This document shows, in pieces, positions 36,950 through 45,980 of a stretch of 64,000 bases of DNA. A program made the translations under genes and the position numbers. Source of the stretch: Mesorhizobium sp. (GTDB taxonomy: Bacteria; Pseudomonadota; Alphaproteobacteria; Rhizobiales; Rhizobiaceae); assembly GCA_004017535.1 (NCBI GenBank), contig SAJS01000022.1:1-64000 (forward strand). Reading direction: 5' to 3'. Each line of letters begins with the position of its first letter. The first letter of the stretch is position 1. A model generated the notes under the pieces. That model worked only from the letters and a program-made list of their open reading frames with translations. It did not search any database and was not told the DNA's origin.

Positions 36950-37091
36950 GGCCTGCCGATATTCAGGTGAGGCCGGCCTGCGAACGACGGCTTCCTGCGC
37001 TTCCGGTGCTCACGTACTTTAAGTACGCTCCGCTCCGGTTCTCGGAAGCCATCGTTCTCGACTCGGCCTGACCTGAATCTCGACAGGCCTT
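36948..37091. repeat. 144-bp near-palindrome between convergent genes
   Basis: The ends AAGGCCTG and CAGGCCTT pair, followed by ATTCAGGT/ACCTGAAT and further matched blocks, and the centre is ACTTTAAGT. The whole can fold as one long hairpin. It fills the gap between the secreted protein gene and the cation transporter gene and begins within the stop codon of the first. It may work as a two-way terminator. The central GTACTTTAAGTACGC-type sequence is familiar from rhizobial intergenic repeats (memory only). Confidence 0.75.
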
Positions 37092-37099
37092 AGTTAGCG

Positions 37100-38050
37100 C
37101 TAAGCGAAAGGCACCGCCGTGGTGCCTTTCGGCAGCTTCGCCTCGTCGTCCGGCTCGACATGGATGGTGACGCGCACCGAGGGGATCTCGGCCTTTAGCG
37201 CGTCCTCGATGCGGTCGCAGATGACATGGCTGGCGCCGACCGTCATGTCGGCGTCGACGACGAGGTGGAACTCGATGAAAGTGGCGCGTCCAGCAATGCG
37301 CGTCTTCAGGTCATGCACCTCGAGCGCGCCTTTCGAATTGGCCGAGATGATGTCGCGGATCTGCATGTGCTCGTCTTTGTCGACGGCGCGGTCCATCAGG
37401 CCGTTCATCGACGAGCCGATGACATGCCAGCCTTGCCACAAGATGTTGAGCGCGACGATCACGGCCAATGCCGGATCGAGGATCTGCCAACCGGTGAGGA
37501 CCGCGCCGATAAGGCCGCCGAGCACGCCAACGGACGTCACCACGTCGGTCATGATGTGCTGGCCGTCGGCGATCAACGCTGGCGACTTCGCGTTCCGGCC
37601 GACCTGGATCAGAGTCCAGGCCCAGATCGCGTTGACGATGGTCGCCAAGCTGTTGACGGCGAGGCCCGTCCAGGGCCGCTCGAGCGGGGCCGGATGCTGC
37701 CAGGACTGCCAGACCTCGTTGAGGATCAGGAGGGCCGCGACCACGATCAGCACGCCCTCAAGAACGGCGGAGAAGTATTCGGCCTTGTGATGGCCGAAGG
37801 GATGGTCCTGGTCGGCGGGCTTGTAGCTGACCTGGATCGCCCAGAAGGCGGCGGCCGAGGCGATGACGTTGACAATCGATTCCGCCGCATCCGAATAAAG
37901 CGCGACGGAGCCGGTGATGTACCAGGCGGCCACCTTGAGGGCGAGCACGACGAAGGCGACGACGATCGACCAGAAGGCGAGCCTTGCGACCTTCTGCCTG
38001 GTCGCGGTCTTCGCCGCGGCCATCGTCGTGTCCAGCGCCTCGCTCATCAT
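37100..38050 (-). CDS. Cation diffusion facilitator transporter
   Basis: A 316-residue metal:proton antiporter of the FieF/CDF type. Six membrane segments are followed by a cytosolic ferredoxin-like C-terminal domain. Metal-site motifs are visible: SDAAES in the second segment, HPFGHHKAEYF before the third and DGQHIMTDVV in the fifth. The C-terminal domain carries His/Asp residues (FIEFHLVVD). Zn, Fe or Mn efflux is likely; the metal cannot be assigned. The start follows the trpE(G) stop by two bases, so the two are co-transcribed. Confidence 0.9.
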   Translation of the reverse strand: MMSEALDTTMAAAKTATRQKVARLAFWSIVVAFVVLALKVAAWYITGSVALYSDAAESIVNVIASAAAFWAIQVSYKPADQDHPFGHHKAEYFSAVLEGVLIVVAALLILNEVWQSWQHPAPLERPWTGLAVNSLATIVNAIWAWTLIQVGRNAKSPALIADGQHIMTDVVTSVGVLGGLIGAVLTGWQILDPALAVIVALNILWQGWHVIGSSMNGLMDRAVDKDEHMQIRDIISANSKGALEVHDLKTRIAGRATFIEFHLVVDADMTVGASHVICDRIEDALKAEIPSVRVTIHVEPDDEAKLPKGTTAVPFA

Positions 38051-38052
38051 CC

Positions 38053-40242
38053 CTACGCGGCCTTTTCCTTGGCCTTGCGCGGTAGATGCGCGACAATGTT
38101 CTCGATGATGCGCATGCCGGCATTGTGGCCGAGCGTCATGATCGATTCGGGATGGAACTGCACCGCCGCGATCGGTTCCTTGCGATGCTCAAAGGCCATG
38201 ATGATGCCGTCCTCGGTCTCGGCCGTGACGACGAAACCGTCGGGCAGCCGCACCGGATCGGCGAAGATCGAGTGATAGCGGCCGACGGTCACTTCCTTGG
38301 GCAGGCCCGAGAAGATGATGCCGGGTTTCGAGACGCGGATGCGCGAGGGCTTGCCATGCATGGGGATGTGCAACTGCCTCAATTCGCCGCCATAGGCTTC
38401 GGCCAGCGCCTGCAAGCCGAGGCAGACGCCGAAGATCGGCAGGTCGCGGGCGCGCGCCTTCTTAATGGTGGCGGCGCAGTCGAAATCGGTTGGCGTGCCC
38501 GGTCCGGGCGACAGCACGACGAGGTCGGGCTTCAGCCGCTCGAAGACTTCCTCCGGCACCGGCGTGCGCACGGTGGAAACATTGGCGCCGGTTTGGCGGA
38601 AGTAGTTGGCGAGTGTGTGGACGAAGGAGTCTTCGTGGTCGACGAGCAGGATGTTGACGCCGTCGCCGACGCGCGCGGTGGTGCGCTCGGTTCCGGTGGC
38701 GTTACCGGTCTTGGCGTCGCGGATGGCGGAGAGCATGGCGGATGCCTTCAGTTCGGTTTCGGCTTCTTCTTCCTCGGGCACGCTGTCGAAGAGCAGCGTG
38801 GCGCCGGCGCGCACCTCGGCGATGCCGTCTTTGATGCGAATGGTGCGGAGTGTAAGGCCGGTGTTCATGTCGCCGTTGAAATTGACCATGCCAATTGCGC
38901 CGCCATACCAGGCGCGCGGACTCTTCTCGTTCTGCTCGATGAAGCGCATGGCCCACAGCTTCGGGGCGCCGGTGACGGTGACCGCCCAGGCGTGCGAGAG
39001 GAACGCATCGAAGGCGTCCATGCCTTCCCGCAGCCGGCCTTCGATGTGATCGACGGTGTGGATCAGGCGCGAATACATCTCGATCTGGCGGCGGCCGATG
39101 ACGCGCACCGAGCCTGGCTCGCAGACGCGCGACTTGTCGTTGCGGTCAACATCCGAGCACATGGTGAGCTCGGACTCGTCCTTCTTGGAGTTGAGCAGCT
39201 TCAGGATCTGCTCGCTATCGGAAATCGCGTCGTCGCCGCGCTTGATGGTGCCCGAGATCGGGCAGGTCTCGACGCGCCGGCCGTTGACGCGCACGAACAT
39301 CTCCGGCGAGGCGCCGATCAGATATTCGTTCTCGCCGAGATTGATGAAGAAGGAATAGGGCGAGGGGTTGATTGATTTCAGCTTGCGCGAGATGTCGGAG
39401 GGCTGGGTCTCGCAGCGCTCGTAGAACATCTGTCCAGGCACAACCTCGAACAGGTCGCCGCGCTTGAAGCTTTCCATGGCGCGCCGCACCAGGTTGGCGT
39501 ATTCGCCCGGTTCGTGGTCGCCGCGCGGCGGGATGCGGTCGGCGGTCTTGAACGGCTCGACATGGGCATCGCGGGCCAGGCCTTCGGTCGAAAAGCCCTC
39601 GCCGGAATAGTCGTAGCGGTCGGTCCAGGCTTTGGTCGAATAATGGTCGACCACGAGAATCTCGTCTGGCAGGAACAGCACCAGGTCGCGCTGGCTTTCC
39701 TTGCGCTCGAGCTTGTAGTCAACCGGGTCGAACTGGAAGGCGAGGTCATAGCCGAAGGCGCCATAAAGGCCAAGATTGGCGTCCTCGGCGGTCTTGAACA
39801 AAGCGGTGATGGCCCGCAGCACGGTGAAGACGGACGGAACGCGGCTGCGCTCCTCCTCGGTGAAGACGCGGCCGGGTTTTGCCACATCGAGGCGGATGAG
39901 CGTCTTCGAGGTCTCCGCGATCATCACCTCGCTCAGCGCGCCAAGTGCCTTTCCGATAGCAGGCAGGAGCACTTCGCCGCGCCTGTTCAGCGCTTCGATG
40001 CGCATGGCGCGGCCGCGCGCGGAGATCACCAGCGGCGGGTCGATGATGGCGGTATCCCAGCGCGTGTAGCGGCCCGGATACTCGTAGTTCGAGGAAAACA
40101 CCGCGCCGCGGCGTGAATTCAGGCCGTCGACATAGGCATCGATCGCGCCTTCATAGGGCCTGTCGTGCCGTTCGCGGGTGATCGTCACGCCGCCCGCGGT
40201 GACGAAGCGCTCCGCCCCGTTGTCCAGAACTTTAGTCGTCAT
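38053..40242 (-). CDS. trpE: Fused anthranilate synthase TrpE(G)
   Basis: A 729-residue fusion of both anthranilate synthase subunits, as in Sinorhizobium and other Rhizobiales. The TrpE part (about 1-510) has [19 protein letters not shown] and [14 protein letters not shown]. The glutaminase TrpG part follows with [16 protein letters not shown] (catalytic Cys) and VQFHPESI (His, Glu). It makes anthranilate from chorismate, the first step of tryptophan synthesis. Start [13 protein letters not shown] at 40242 matches the known length. A trp leader peptide and attenuator lie upstream. Confidence 0.96.
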   Translation of the reverse strand: MTTKVLDNGAERFVTAGGVTITRERHDRPYEGAIDAYVDGLNSRRGAVFSSNYEYPGRYTRWDTAIIDPPLVISARGRAMRIEALNRRGEVLLPAIGKALGALSEVMIAETSKTLIRLDVAKPGRVFTEEERSRVPSVFTVLRAITALFKTAEDANLGLYGAFGYDLAFQFDPVDYKLERKESQRDLVLFLPDEILVVDHYSTKAWTDRYDYSGEGFSTEGLARDAHVEPFKTADRIPPRGDHEPGEYANLVRRAMESFKRGDLFEVVPGQMFYERCETQPSDISRKLKSINPSPYSFFINLGENEYLIGASPEMFVRVNGRRVETCPISGTIKRGDDAISDSEQILKLLNSKKDESELTMCSDVDRNDKSRVCEPGSVRVIGRRQIEMYSRLIHTVDHIEGRLREGMDAFDAFLSHAWAVTVTGAPKLWAMRFIEQNEKSPRAWYGGAIGMVNFNGDMNTGLTLRTIRIKDGIAEVRAGATLLFDSVPEEEEAETELKASAMLSAIRDAKTGNATGTERTTARVGDGVNILLVDHEDSFVHTLANYFRQTGANVSTVRTPVPEEVFERLKPDLVVLSPGPGTPTDFDCAATIKKARARDLPIFGVCLGLQALAEAYGGELRQLHIPMHGKPSRIRVSKPGIIFSGLPKEVTVGRYHSIFADPVRLPDGFVVTAETEDGIIMAFEHRKEPIAAVQFHPESIMTLGHNAGMRIIENIVAHLPRKAKEKAA

Positions 40243-40288
40243 TGCCGTCTCCATCAGCGTTTTGGGCAACGGACCCGGGAATGGCTCT

Positions 40289-40326
40289 AAAAAACAAATG
40301 GCCGCCCGGACATTCCGCTGCGGCCA
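40289..40326 (-). terminator. trp attenuator terminator
   Basis: On the transcribed strand TGGCCGC pairs with GCGGCCA, with a further CCGG-type inner match, followed by ATTTGTTTTTT. It lies between the trp leader and trpE(G), as the terminator of a classical attenuator. Confidence 0.85.
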
Positions 40327-40364
40327 CCCTCATTTTCACGCGCACACGCACGAACCGGCCGCTG

Positions 40365-40409
40365 TCAGCGAGCCCACCACCAAACGGTCTTGTTCGAACG
40401 CATGTTCAT
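40365..40409 (-). CDS. trp leader peptide
   Basis: A 14-residue frame, MNMRSNKTVWWWAR, with three consecutive Trp codons, then stop, 39 bases before the attenuator stem. It closely follows the rhizobial trpE(G) leader pattern ending in WWWAR. Ribosome stalling at the Trp codons would favour read-through into trpE(G). It could instead start at the second Met, two codons in. Confidence 0.9.
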   Translation of the reverse strand: MNMRSNKTVWWWAR

Positions 40410-40573
40410 GCCGACTCCCATAGCGGCGAATGCTTGGATCGGCAAGCGGAATCAGGAAACTAGCCGGGCGTGGTGAATCGGCTGTAGCGCAGGCTCGCCC
40501 TCCCGGCTTGGCGGGAGCATTTCGCTTGGCGGACGGCGCGATATGCAGCCGGACATTCGCTGGCTGGAACTCT

Positions 40574-40864
40574 TTAGCCCGCGTCAACGACAAACATGCG
40601 TGCTTCCTGCGCCGCGTCGCGCTCAACCTTGATCGGCGCGTACTGCGGTGACCGATAAAATGCCAGCGCGTCGGCGAGGGTCGCGAATTCGAAGATGCCC
40701 GCCATGGGCAATGGTGTCACGTCTCCTTCCAGCCTCTCAACCACTGGCCCGAAGTGCAGGATACGGCCGCCTGCCGCGTGCAGCGCTGCCTGAAAGCGCG
40801 GCGCCAGCGCGGCTTGCCTTGCCGGATCCTTGATACGCAGATTGATGTGGACGTAGGCAGTCAT
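40574..40864 (-). CDS. DUF1330 domain protein
   Basis: A 96-residue ferredoxin-like small protein. MTAYVHINLRIKDPARQ, GPVVERLEGD and FATLADALAFYRSPQYAPIK are the DUF1330 pattern (dimeric alpha-beta barrel, no established reaction). It is divergent from a MarR gene, with 66 bases between them that hold a palindrome, so MarR probably controls it. Confidence 0.88.
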   Translation of the reverse strand: MTAYVHINLRIKDPARQAALAPRFQAALHAAGGRILHFGPVVERLEGDVTPLPMAGIFEFATLADALAFYRSPQYAPIKVERDAAQEARMFVVDAG

Positions 40865-40880
40865 GGCGCGCTCCCGAATA

Positions 40881-40898
40881 ATAATGTATATACAGTAT
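40881..40898. promoter_or_regulatory. Palindrome, likely MarR operator
   Basis: The core TGTATATACA is perfect, and the extended 18 bases are symmetric at 16 positions. It is centred in the intergenic region of the divergent DUF1330 and MarR genes, the usual place for a MarR-type autoregulatory operator. Confidence 0.55.
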
Positions 40899-40930
40899 TT
40901 GATGAATCGGAGAGTGTCGAGACCTGGTGT

Positions 40931-41440
40931 ATGACAGAGGCTTCTGATTTCTATCGTCGCGTCGAGACCGAATGTCCGGCCTTCCAGGCTCGGGTCACTG
41001 CGCGGGCGCTGACGCGCTACTACAACACCTGTTTTCGGCCGTTGGGGATCACCGCGGAGCAGTTCAGCCTTCTGGTGGGGATTGGCGGCAGCCACGAACC
41101 AACGATCGCTGAGCTGGCGTCGCGCGCCGGGGTCGACGCCACCACTCTCAGCCGCAGCGTGCAGAGCCTCGAACGGAGCAATCTTGTGCGCAGCCAAGGG
41201 GGGAGGGGCCGGGCCGGCAAACGCTTGGTGCTCACCGATGCGGGCCGCCGGTTGATGCACGAATCCATGGCCGCCTGGGAGAGCGCCCGGCTTCGGTTGG
41301 CCGATGCATTTGGCGAGGAGGCATCGCGTTCCGCGGGGAGGATTATGTCGCGGCTTGCGGTCGCCGCCCAGGCCGCGACCTCGGCCGTCTCACAAACCAA
41401 TTTCCCAGATAACCAGCCTGGGATGCCGGCCGCTCGATAA
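40931..41440 (+). CDS. MarR-family transcriptional regulator
   Basis: A 169-residue winged-helix regulator. LGITAEQFSLLVGIGG, IAELASRAGVDATTLSRSVQSLERSNLV and the wing RGRAGKRLVLTDAGRRL are all in order. The C-terminal tail of about 35 residues is Ala/Ser-rich. MTEASDFYRRVETECPAF at 40931 is taken as start, though no strong ribosome-binding site is near. Such regulators usually sense small aromatics or oxidants; the ligand here is unknown. Confidence 0.9.
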   Translation: MTEASDFYRRVETECPAFQARVTARALTRYYNTCFRPLGITAEQFSLLVGIGGSHEPTIAELASRAGVDATTLSRSVQSLERSNLVRSQGGRGRAGKRLVLTDAGRRLMHESMAAWESARLRLADAFGEEASRSAGRIMSRLAVAAQAATSAVSQTNFPDNQPGMPAAR

Positions 41441-41510
41441 CATCCGGATCGGTCGCGCATTCGGGCAGGAAATCACGCTCCGACCCGCCGTTCAGGCTAG
41501 GGCAAGGACA

Positions 41511-42566
41511 TCAATCCTCCAGCGTGCCCGAGCGCGCATCGCTGCTCCTGGCTTCGCCGGCGAGCTTCAACAGATCCTCGCCGGCGCGGATGATGCGTCG
41601 CGCGCGGCGGGTCAGGATGAAGCCCGACTGCGGTGCAAACACTTCCGTGCGGCCGCCGGCCTCGCCGGGCGCGTGCACGATCGTCGCCAGCCTGTCGCCC
41701 TTCTTCACGCGGTCGCCTGGCTTGACGTCGTAGAGGATCGCGCCGGCCCTGGGCGAGGGCATCATGTCTATGTTCTCGAGCGGCACGACCGGTCCTGAGA
41801 ATTTCTCGAATTTCGGCACGGACGAGTCCTGAACGACGCCGCGTGTCACCAGCAGGCGGTAGAGGCCTTCCGCGTCGGACGCGGCCAGTGCGCCATCGAC
41901 GTCGAGCATGCCGCGATATTCGACCGTGGTGACGACGCGGCGATCGAAGCGCGCGATGCTCGCGGGCACATTCTGGTAGGGCATGATCGAGGCGCCTTCG
42001 AAAGTGCCGGTAGTGTCCTCGCTCCACAAAAGGACGGCCTCGGCGCCCATGGCGGCGGCGCAGTCGGCCATATGCGGCCACAGGCTGGAGTGGATGTAGA
42101 GATAGGTGAGGCCTTCGTCATCGCAGTGGAGGTCGAGCACGATGTCGCTGCCGAGCGAGAGCTGGACCAGCCGGTTCTTCAGCCGGCGGTCGGCGCCGCC
42201 GAGGCTGACATCCGGCAGAAGCTTGGCGTCGGGCGCCGCAAGCAACGGGAAGGAGCGGTTGAAATTGGTGCGGGTGCCGAGATTGAAGCGGCCCTGATGC
42301 TCGCCGAAATGATATTGCGCGCGGCCGATCGGATTGGCCCAGGGCACGATGGTGATCGGACCCCTGATGCGGCCCTCGGTCTTGGCCTTGGCAAGCATCG
42401 GCATCAACGCGTCGATGGCGACGACGCCCGGCAGTTCGCCGGCATGAAGAGCGGCCTGCAGATAGGCGGAAGGGGCCGCCTTGTCCTTGCCCTCGAAGCG
42501 GAAGACCGGGAATTCGTAAATCGTGCCTTCGGCGTCGCCGGGGATGCGCTCGATCGTCTTCTGCAT
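41511..42566 (-). CDS. Succinylglutamate desuccinylase/aspartoacylase family hydrolase
   Basis: A 351-residue zinc carboxypeptidase-fold enzyme. Zinc ligands are seen in AALHAGELPG (His, Glu) and LDLHCDDEG (His). Other family features are RTNFNRSFP and the C-terminal beta domain (VKPGDRVKKGDRLATI). These enzymes cleave N-acyl amino acids; AstE- and ectoine-degradation DoeB-like members are similar, and the substrate is uncertain. GGAGG precedes the ATG at 42566. Confidence 0.88.
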   Translation of the reverse strand: MQKTIERIPGDAEGTIYEFPVFRFEGKDKAAPSAYLQAALHAGELPGVVAIDALMPMLAKAKTEGRIRGPITIVPWANPIGRAQYHFGEHQGRFNLGTRTNFNRSFPLLAAPDAKLLPDVSLGGADRRLKNRLVQLSLGSDIVLDLHCDDEGLTYLYIHSSLWPHMADCAAAMGAEAVLLWSEDTTGTFEGASIMPYQNVPASIARFDRRVVTTVEYRGMLDVDGALAASDAEGLYRLLVTRGVVQDSSVPKFEKFSGPVVPLENIDMMPSPRAGAILYDVKPGDRVKKGDRLATIVHAPGEAGGRTEVFAPQSGFILTRRARRIIRAGEDLLKLAGEARSSDARSGTLED

Positions 42567-42724
42567 GGGGCCTCCGAATGAAGAGGCCACCCAAATGCCT
42601 GTTCGCGGCTCGGATGTCGAGTGGTCCAGGCCGGGCTACGCCGTAGGGCAACAGCCGGCTACGGCGAGGTGCCGAGCTTGGCTACGTCGAAGACGCCGAG
42701 CCCGTTACGGCGAAACGCCGAGCT

Positions 42725-43897
42725 TTATTCAGCGGGCTGCGGCTCCAGGATCGCGCAGCGGTCGAGCGACTGCGACAGCACGGCCACCGCGACGGCCAGA
42801 AGCGCGAGCGCGGCGCCCACCAGCGGCAGGTTGCCGTAGGACACGCCCCAGGAGATTGCGAGACCGCCGATCCAGGCGCCGCCGGCATTGCCGACATTGA
42901 AGGCGCCCTGGTTCAGCGTGGCGGCAAGGTTCGGTCCTTCGGCGGCTGCCTCGACGACGCGGATCTGCAGCGGCGGCACGACGATGAAGATCAGCATGCC
43001 CCACAGGAAGACGATGGCGACGGCGACCGCGGCAATCGCGCCGAGCTTGGCGAAGACGACGAACAGCAGGGCCATGGCGAGCAGCGTGGCAATCACGGTC
43101 GGCATCAGCTTCCAGTCGGCCAGCCTGCCGCCGATGATGTTGCCGATGGTCATGCCGGCGCCGAACAGGAGCAGCACCCAGGTCACGGTCGCCGTCGACA
43201 GGCCGGAGACGTCGGTCAGATACGGCTTGATGTAGGTGAAGACGGCGAACAGGCTGGCCGAGGCGAGCGAGGCGATCAGCATCGCCAGCCACACCTGCAG
43301 CTTGCCGAGCACGCGCAATTCGCCGACCAGCCCGCCGCCGCTGGGCTCGGCGACATCCGACGGCACCAGCCATCCGATCGCCGCGACCGAGATCAGGCCG
43401 ATGCCGACGACGGCGAGGAAAGTGGCGCGCCAGCCGAAGGCTTCGCCCAGCGCCGTGCCGGCAGGAACGCCCAGGATGTTGGACAGCGTCAGGCCGGCAA
43501 ACATCAGCGCGATGGCGCTCGCCCGCTTGTTGCGCGGCACGAGGCTCGCCGCAACGACGGAGCCGATGCCGAAAAAGGCGCCGTGGCCGAAGGCGGTGAA
43601 GACCCGCGCGGCCATCAACAGCCAGTAGTTCGGAGCGATGGCGCAGAAGAGGTTGCCGATGACGAAGAGAGCAGCGAGGCCGACAAGCACGGGCTTGCGC
43701 GACATGCGCGCCGTTGCCATGGCCACGATCGGCGCGCCGAAGACGACGCCCAACGCATAGCCGGTGACCAGAAGGCCAGCCGAAGGGATCGAGACGCCAA
43801 GGTCGGCCGCCACTTCCGGCAGCAGGCCCATGATGACGAATTCGGTGGTGCCGATGCAGAAGGAGGCAATGGCAAGCGCTAGGATCGGCAGCGGCAT
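42725..43897 (-). CDS. MFS transporter, DHA1 (AraJ/YdhP-like)
   Basis: A 390-residue transporter with about 12 hydrophobic segments. FCIGTTEFVIMGLLPEVAADLGVS at the start is diagnostic of the sugar-efflux/AraJ-type drug:proton antiporters, and motif A appears as ATARMSRKPVL. Export of small molecules such as sugars or chloramphenicol-like drugs is possible; the substrate is unknown. It stands alone, 158 bases from the hydrolase gene. Confidence 0.9.
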   Translation of the reverse strand: MPLPILALAIASFCIGTTEFVIMGLLPEVAADLGVSIPSAGLLVTGYALGVVFGAPIVAMATARMSRKPVLVGLAALFVIGNLFCAIAPNYWLLMAARVFTAFGHGAFFGIGSVVAASLVPRNKRASAIALMFAGLTLSNILGVPAGTALGEAFGWRATFLAVVGIGLISVAAIGWLVPSDVAEPSGGGLVGELRVLGKLQVWLAMLIASLASASLFAVFTYIKPYLTDVSGLSTATVTWVLLLFGAGMTIGNIIGGRLADWKLMPTVIATLLAMALLFVVFAKLGAIAAVAVAIVFLWGMLIFIVVPPLQIRVVEAAAEGPNLAATLNQGAFNVGNAGGAWIGGLAISWGVSYGNLPLVGAALALLAVAVAVLSQSLDRCAILEPQPAE

Positions 43898-44014
43898 GGA
43901 ATGTCCGTCTGAATCGGTTCAAAATCTAGACTGGCGTTAGATGTACTCAGCGCGCAAGCGTCATTGTTGCAACGCAGCATGCAGAAAGAGGAGAGCGAGG
44001 TCGCGACGAACAAC

Positions 44015-45391
44015 CTAGGTGAGCGGCTTCAGCTCCTGGGCGATGGTCGGCAGCAGCTCCGAGACATTGGGGTGGATGTGCATGGCGCGCGCCAGCGTCG
44101 AGATGGGCGCCTTGGCGTACATGAGATCGAGCACGCAGTGGATCGCTTCGTCGCCGCCCGGCCCGAGCACGGTGCAGCCGAGGATCTCGCCGGTGTCGGC
44201 ATCGGCGAGTATCTTCATGAAGCCCTGCGTCTCGCCCTTCTCGACCGCGCGGCCGACACGCGTCATCGGCCGCTGGCCGACCAGCGCGCGGCGGCCGGAT
44301 TTCTTCACCGCGGCTTCCGTCATGCCGCAGCGTCCAAGCGGCGGATCGATATAGAGCGCATAGGCCTCGATGCGGTCGGTGACCTTGCGCGGATCATTGT
44401 CGAGCAGATTGGCGGCGACGATCTCGAAGTCATTGTAGGAGGTGTGGGTGAAGGCGCCCTTGCCGTTGCAGTCGCCCATCGCCCAGATGCCGGGCACGCT
44501 GGTGCGCAACTGGTCGTCGACGACGATGAAGCCGCGCTGGTCGACGGCGACGCCGGCCTTTTCTAGGCCGAGATCGTCGGTGTTGGGGACGCGGCCGAGC
44601 GCCAGCAGCACATGCGAGCCGACAGCCGGCGGCTTGCCAGCGGAGAAGGTGACGGCGATCTCGTTGCCTTTCCTGGCGAACGCGATGTCGCCGGCGCCGA
44701 CATGGACGGTGATGCCTTCATTTTCGAGAATGGACTGGATGGCGGCGGACGTTTCCTCGTCCTCGCGGCCGGTCAGCCGCGGCGCTTTCTCGATCACCGT
44801 GACCTCGGAGCCGAAGCGGCGGAACATCTGCGCGAATTCGAGCGAGATATAGCTGCCGCCGACGACGATCAGATGGCTGGGCAGCACATCGAGATCCATC
44901 ATCGAGGAATTGGTGAGATAGGGGATGTCGTGGACACCGGGCAGGTCGGGCACCGATGCGCGGCCGCCGGTGTTGAGGAAGATCCTTGGCGCGGTGAGCA
45001 GCTCGTCGCCGACACGCACGGTGTTGGCGGATTCAAAGCGCGCATGGCCGCGATAGAGCGTGCACTTCTCCATGCCCGCGATCCAGGTCTCCAGCCCCGT
45101 GCGGGAAGCGCCCGACACCTTGTCCTTGCGCGCCTTGATGGCCTTGTAGTCGACGCCGACGGGACCCGAAACCGTCACGCCATAGTCGGCGGCGCGGCGG
45201 GCGAGGTGGGCGGCATAGGCGCTCGCCACCATCGTCTTGGTCGGAATGCAGCCGGTGTTGACGCAGGTGCCGCCGATGAGATTGCGTTCGATCAGCGCCA
45301 CGCTCATGCCGGCCGCGTTCAGCCGGCCGGCGAGCGGCGTGCCAGCCTGGCCGGCGCCGATGACGATGGCGTCGAAGGCTTTGGCGCTCAT
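44015..45391 (-). CDS. Pyridine nucleotide-disulfide oxidoreductase (FAD)
   Basis: A 458-residue flavoenzyme similar to mercuric and lipoamide reductases. The FAD motif GAGQAGTPLAGRL is at residues 12-24. The redox disulfide is Cys43/Cys48 in GGTCVNTGCIPTKTM. The NAD motif is VVGGSYISLEFAQMFRRFG, and the dimer-interface His follows in MHIHPNVSELLPT. No N-terminal metal-binding domain is present, so mercury reduction is not shown; it may be one of the uncharacterised group I disulfide reductases. The ATG is overlapped by the stop of the upstream DUF4126 gene (ATGA), so they are co-transcribed. Confidence 0.9.
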   Translation of the reverse strand: MSAKAFDAIVIGAGQAGTPLAGRLNAAGMSVALIERNLIGGTCVNTGCIPTKTMVASAYAAHLARRAADYGVTVSGPVGVDYKAIKARKDKVSGASRTGLETWIAGMEKCTLYRGHARFESANTVRVGDELLTAPRIFLNTGGRASVPDLPGVHDIPYLTNSSMMDLDVLPSHLIVVGGSYISLEFAQMFRRFGSEVTVIEKAPRLTGREDEETSAAIQSILENEGITVHVGAGDIAFARKGNEIAVTFSAGKPPAVGSHVLLALGRVPNTDDLGLEKAGVAVDQRGFIVVDDQLRTSVPGIWAMGDCNGKGAFTHTSYNDFEIVAANLLDNDPRKVTDRIEAYALYIDPPLGRCGMTEAAVKKSGRRALVGQRPMTRVGRAVEKGETQGFMKILADADTGEILGCTVLGPGGDEAIHCVLDLMYAKAPISTLARAMHIHPNVSELLPTIAQELKPLT

Positions 45392-45849
45392 GCGACGGCA
45401 GCCACGATCAGCAGCCCGCCGATGATCGCCACGGCATCCTCTAAGAAGGCGGCAGGCGGATCCTTGCCGAAGGCGGCGGCCAGCCGGCCACGCACCTCGG
45501 CGCCACCCAGCGTGCCGATCACCGCGCCGATGGCGCCGGCGATAAGCCCGCCGATGGTGGCGCCAGCGGTGGCGCCGATCACCGCGCCGGTGAAAGCGCC
45601 TAGCACGACACGGGCGCCGAACTGCTGCGGCACCTTCCGGCTCGGCGTCGACGGCAACTGGTCGGTCACGAGCTCAACAATTGCCAGGATGGTGAAAATG
45701 CCGACGGCGATCCAGTGGCCCATGAAGCTCGCCCAGGTGCCGGCGACCGGCAGCCAGCCGAGATAAGAACCCCAGGCGACGGCGGCCGGCGCTGTCATTG
45801 CGCGCAGGCCGGCAACGACACCTATCAGCAGTGCAAGCAGGTAAAGCAT
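45388..45849 (-). CDS. DUF4126-like membrane protein
   Basis: A 153-residue, very hydrophobic protein with about four membrane segments and a glycine/alanine-rich stretch (GAFTGAVIGATAGATIGGLI). MLYLLALLIGVVAGLRAMTAP and SYLGWL resemble the DUF4126 family. MLYLLALLIG at 45849 is taken as start. Function is unknown. Translation is coupled to the flavoprotein gene, suggesting a membrane partner in redox work (inference). Confidence 0.75.
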   Translation of the reverse strand: MLYLLALLIGVVAGLRAMTAPAAVAWGSYLGWLPVAGTWASFMGHWIAVGIFTILAIVELVTDQLPSTPSRKVPQQFGARVVLGAFTGAVIGATAGATIGGLIAGAIGAVIGTLGGAEVRGRLAAAFGKDPPAAFLEDAVAIIGGLLIVAAVA

Positions 45850-45980
45850 GATCGACCCCCTCAAATCGGAACCTCGCACGGTACCATGAAGGCAGGCTAG
45901 CATAGGGCGAGCGTTTGGCCACGGGCTTTTGTCCGACAATCGGTTATGCTCGGCAGCTGACGAAATCGGGAGGTGCCGCC

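Noticed and set aside
38086-39375. 429-residue plus-strand frame across trpE(G)
   Set aside because: Antisense shadow of a clearly identified gene; low-complexity composition.
44612-45766. 384-residue plus-strand frame
   Set aside because: Antisense to the flavoprotein and DUF4126-like genes; Pro/Ala/Thr-rich end without a domain.
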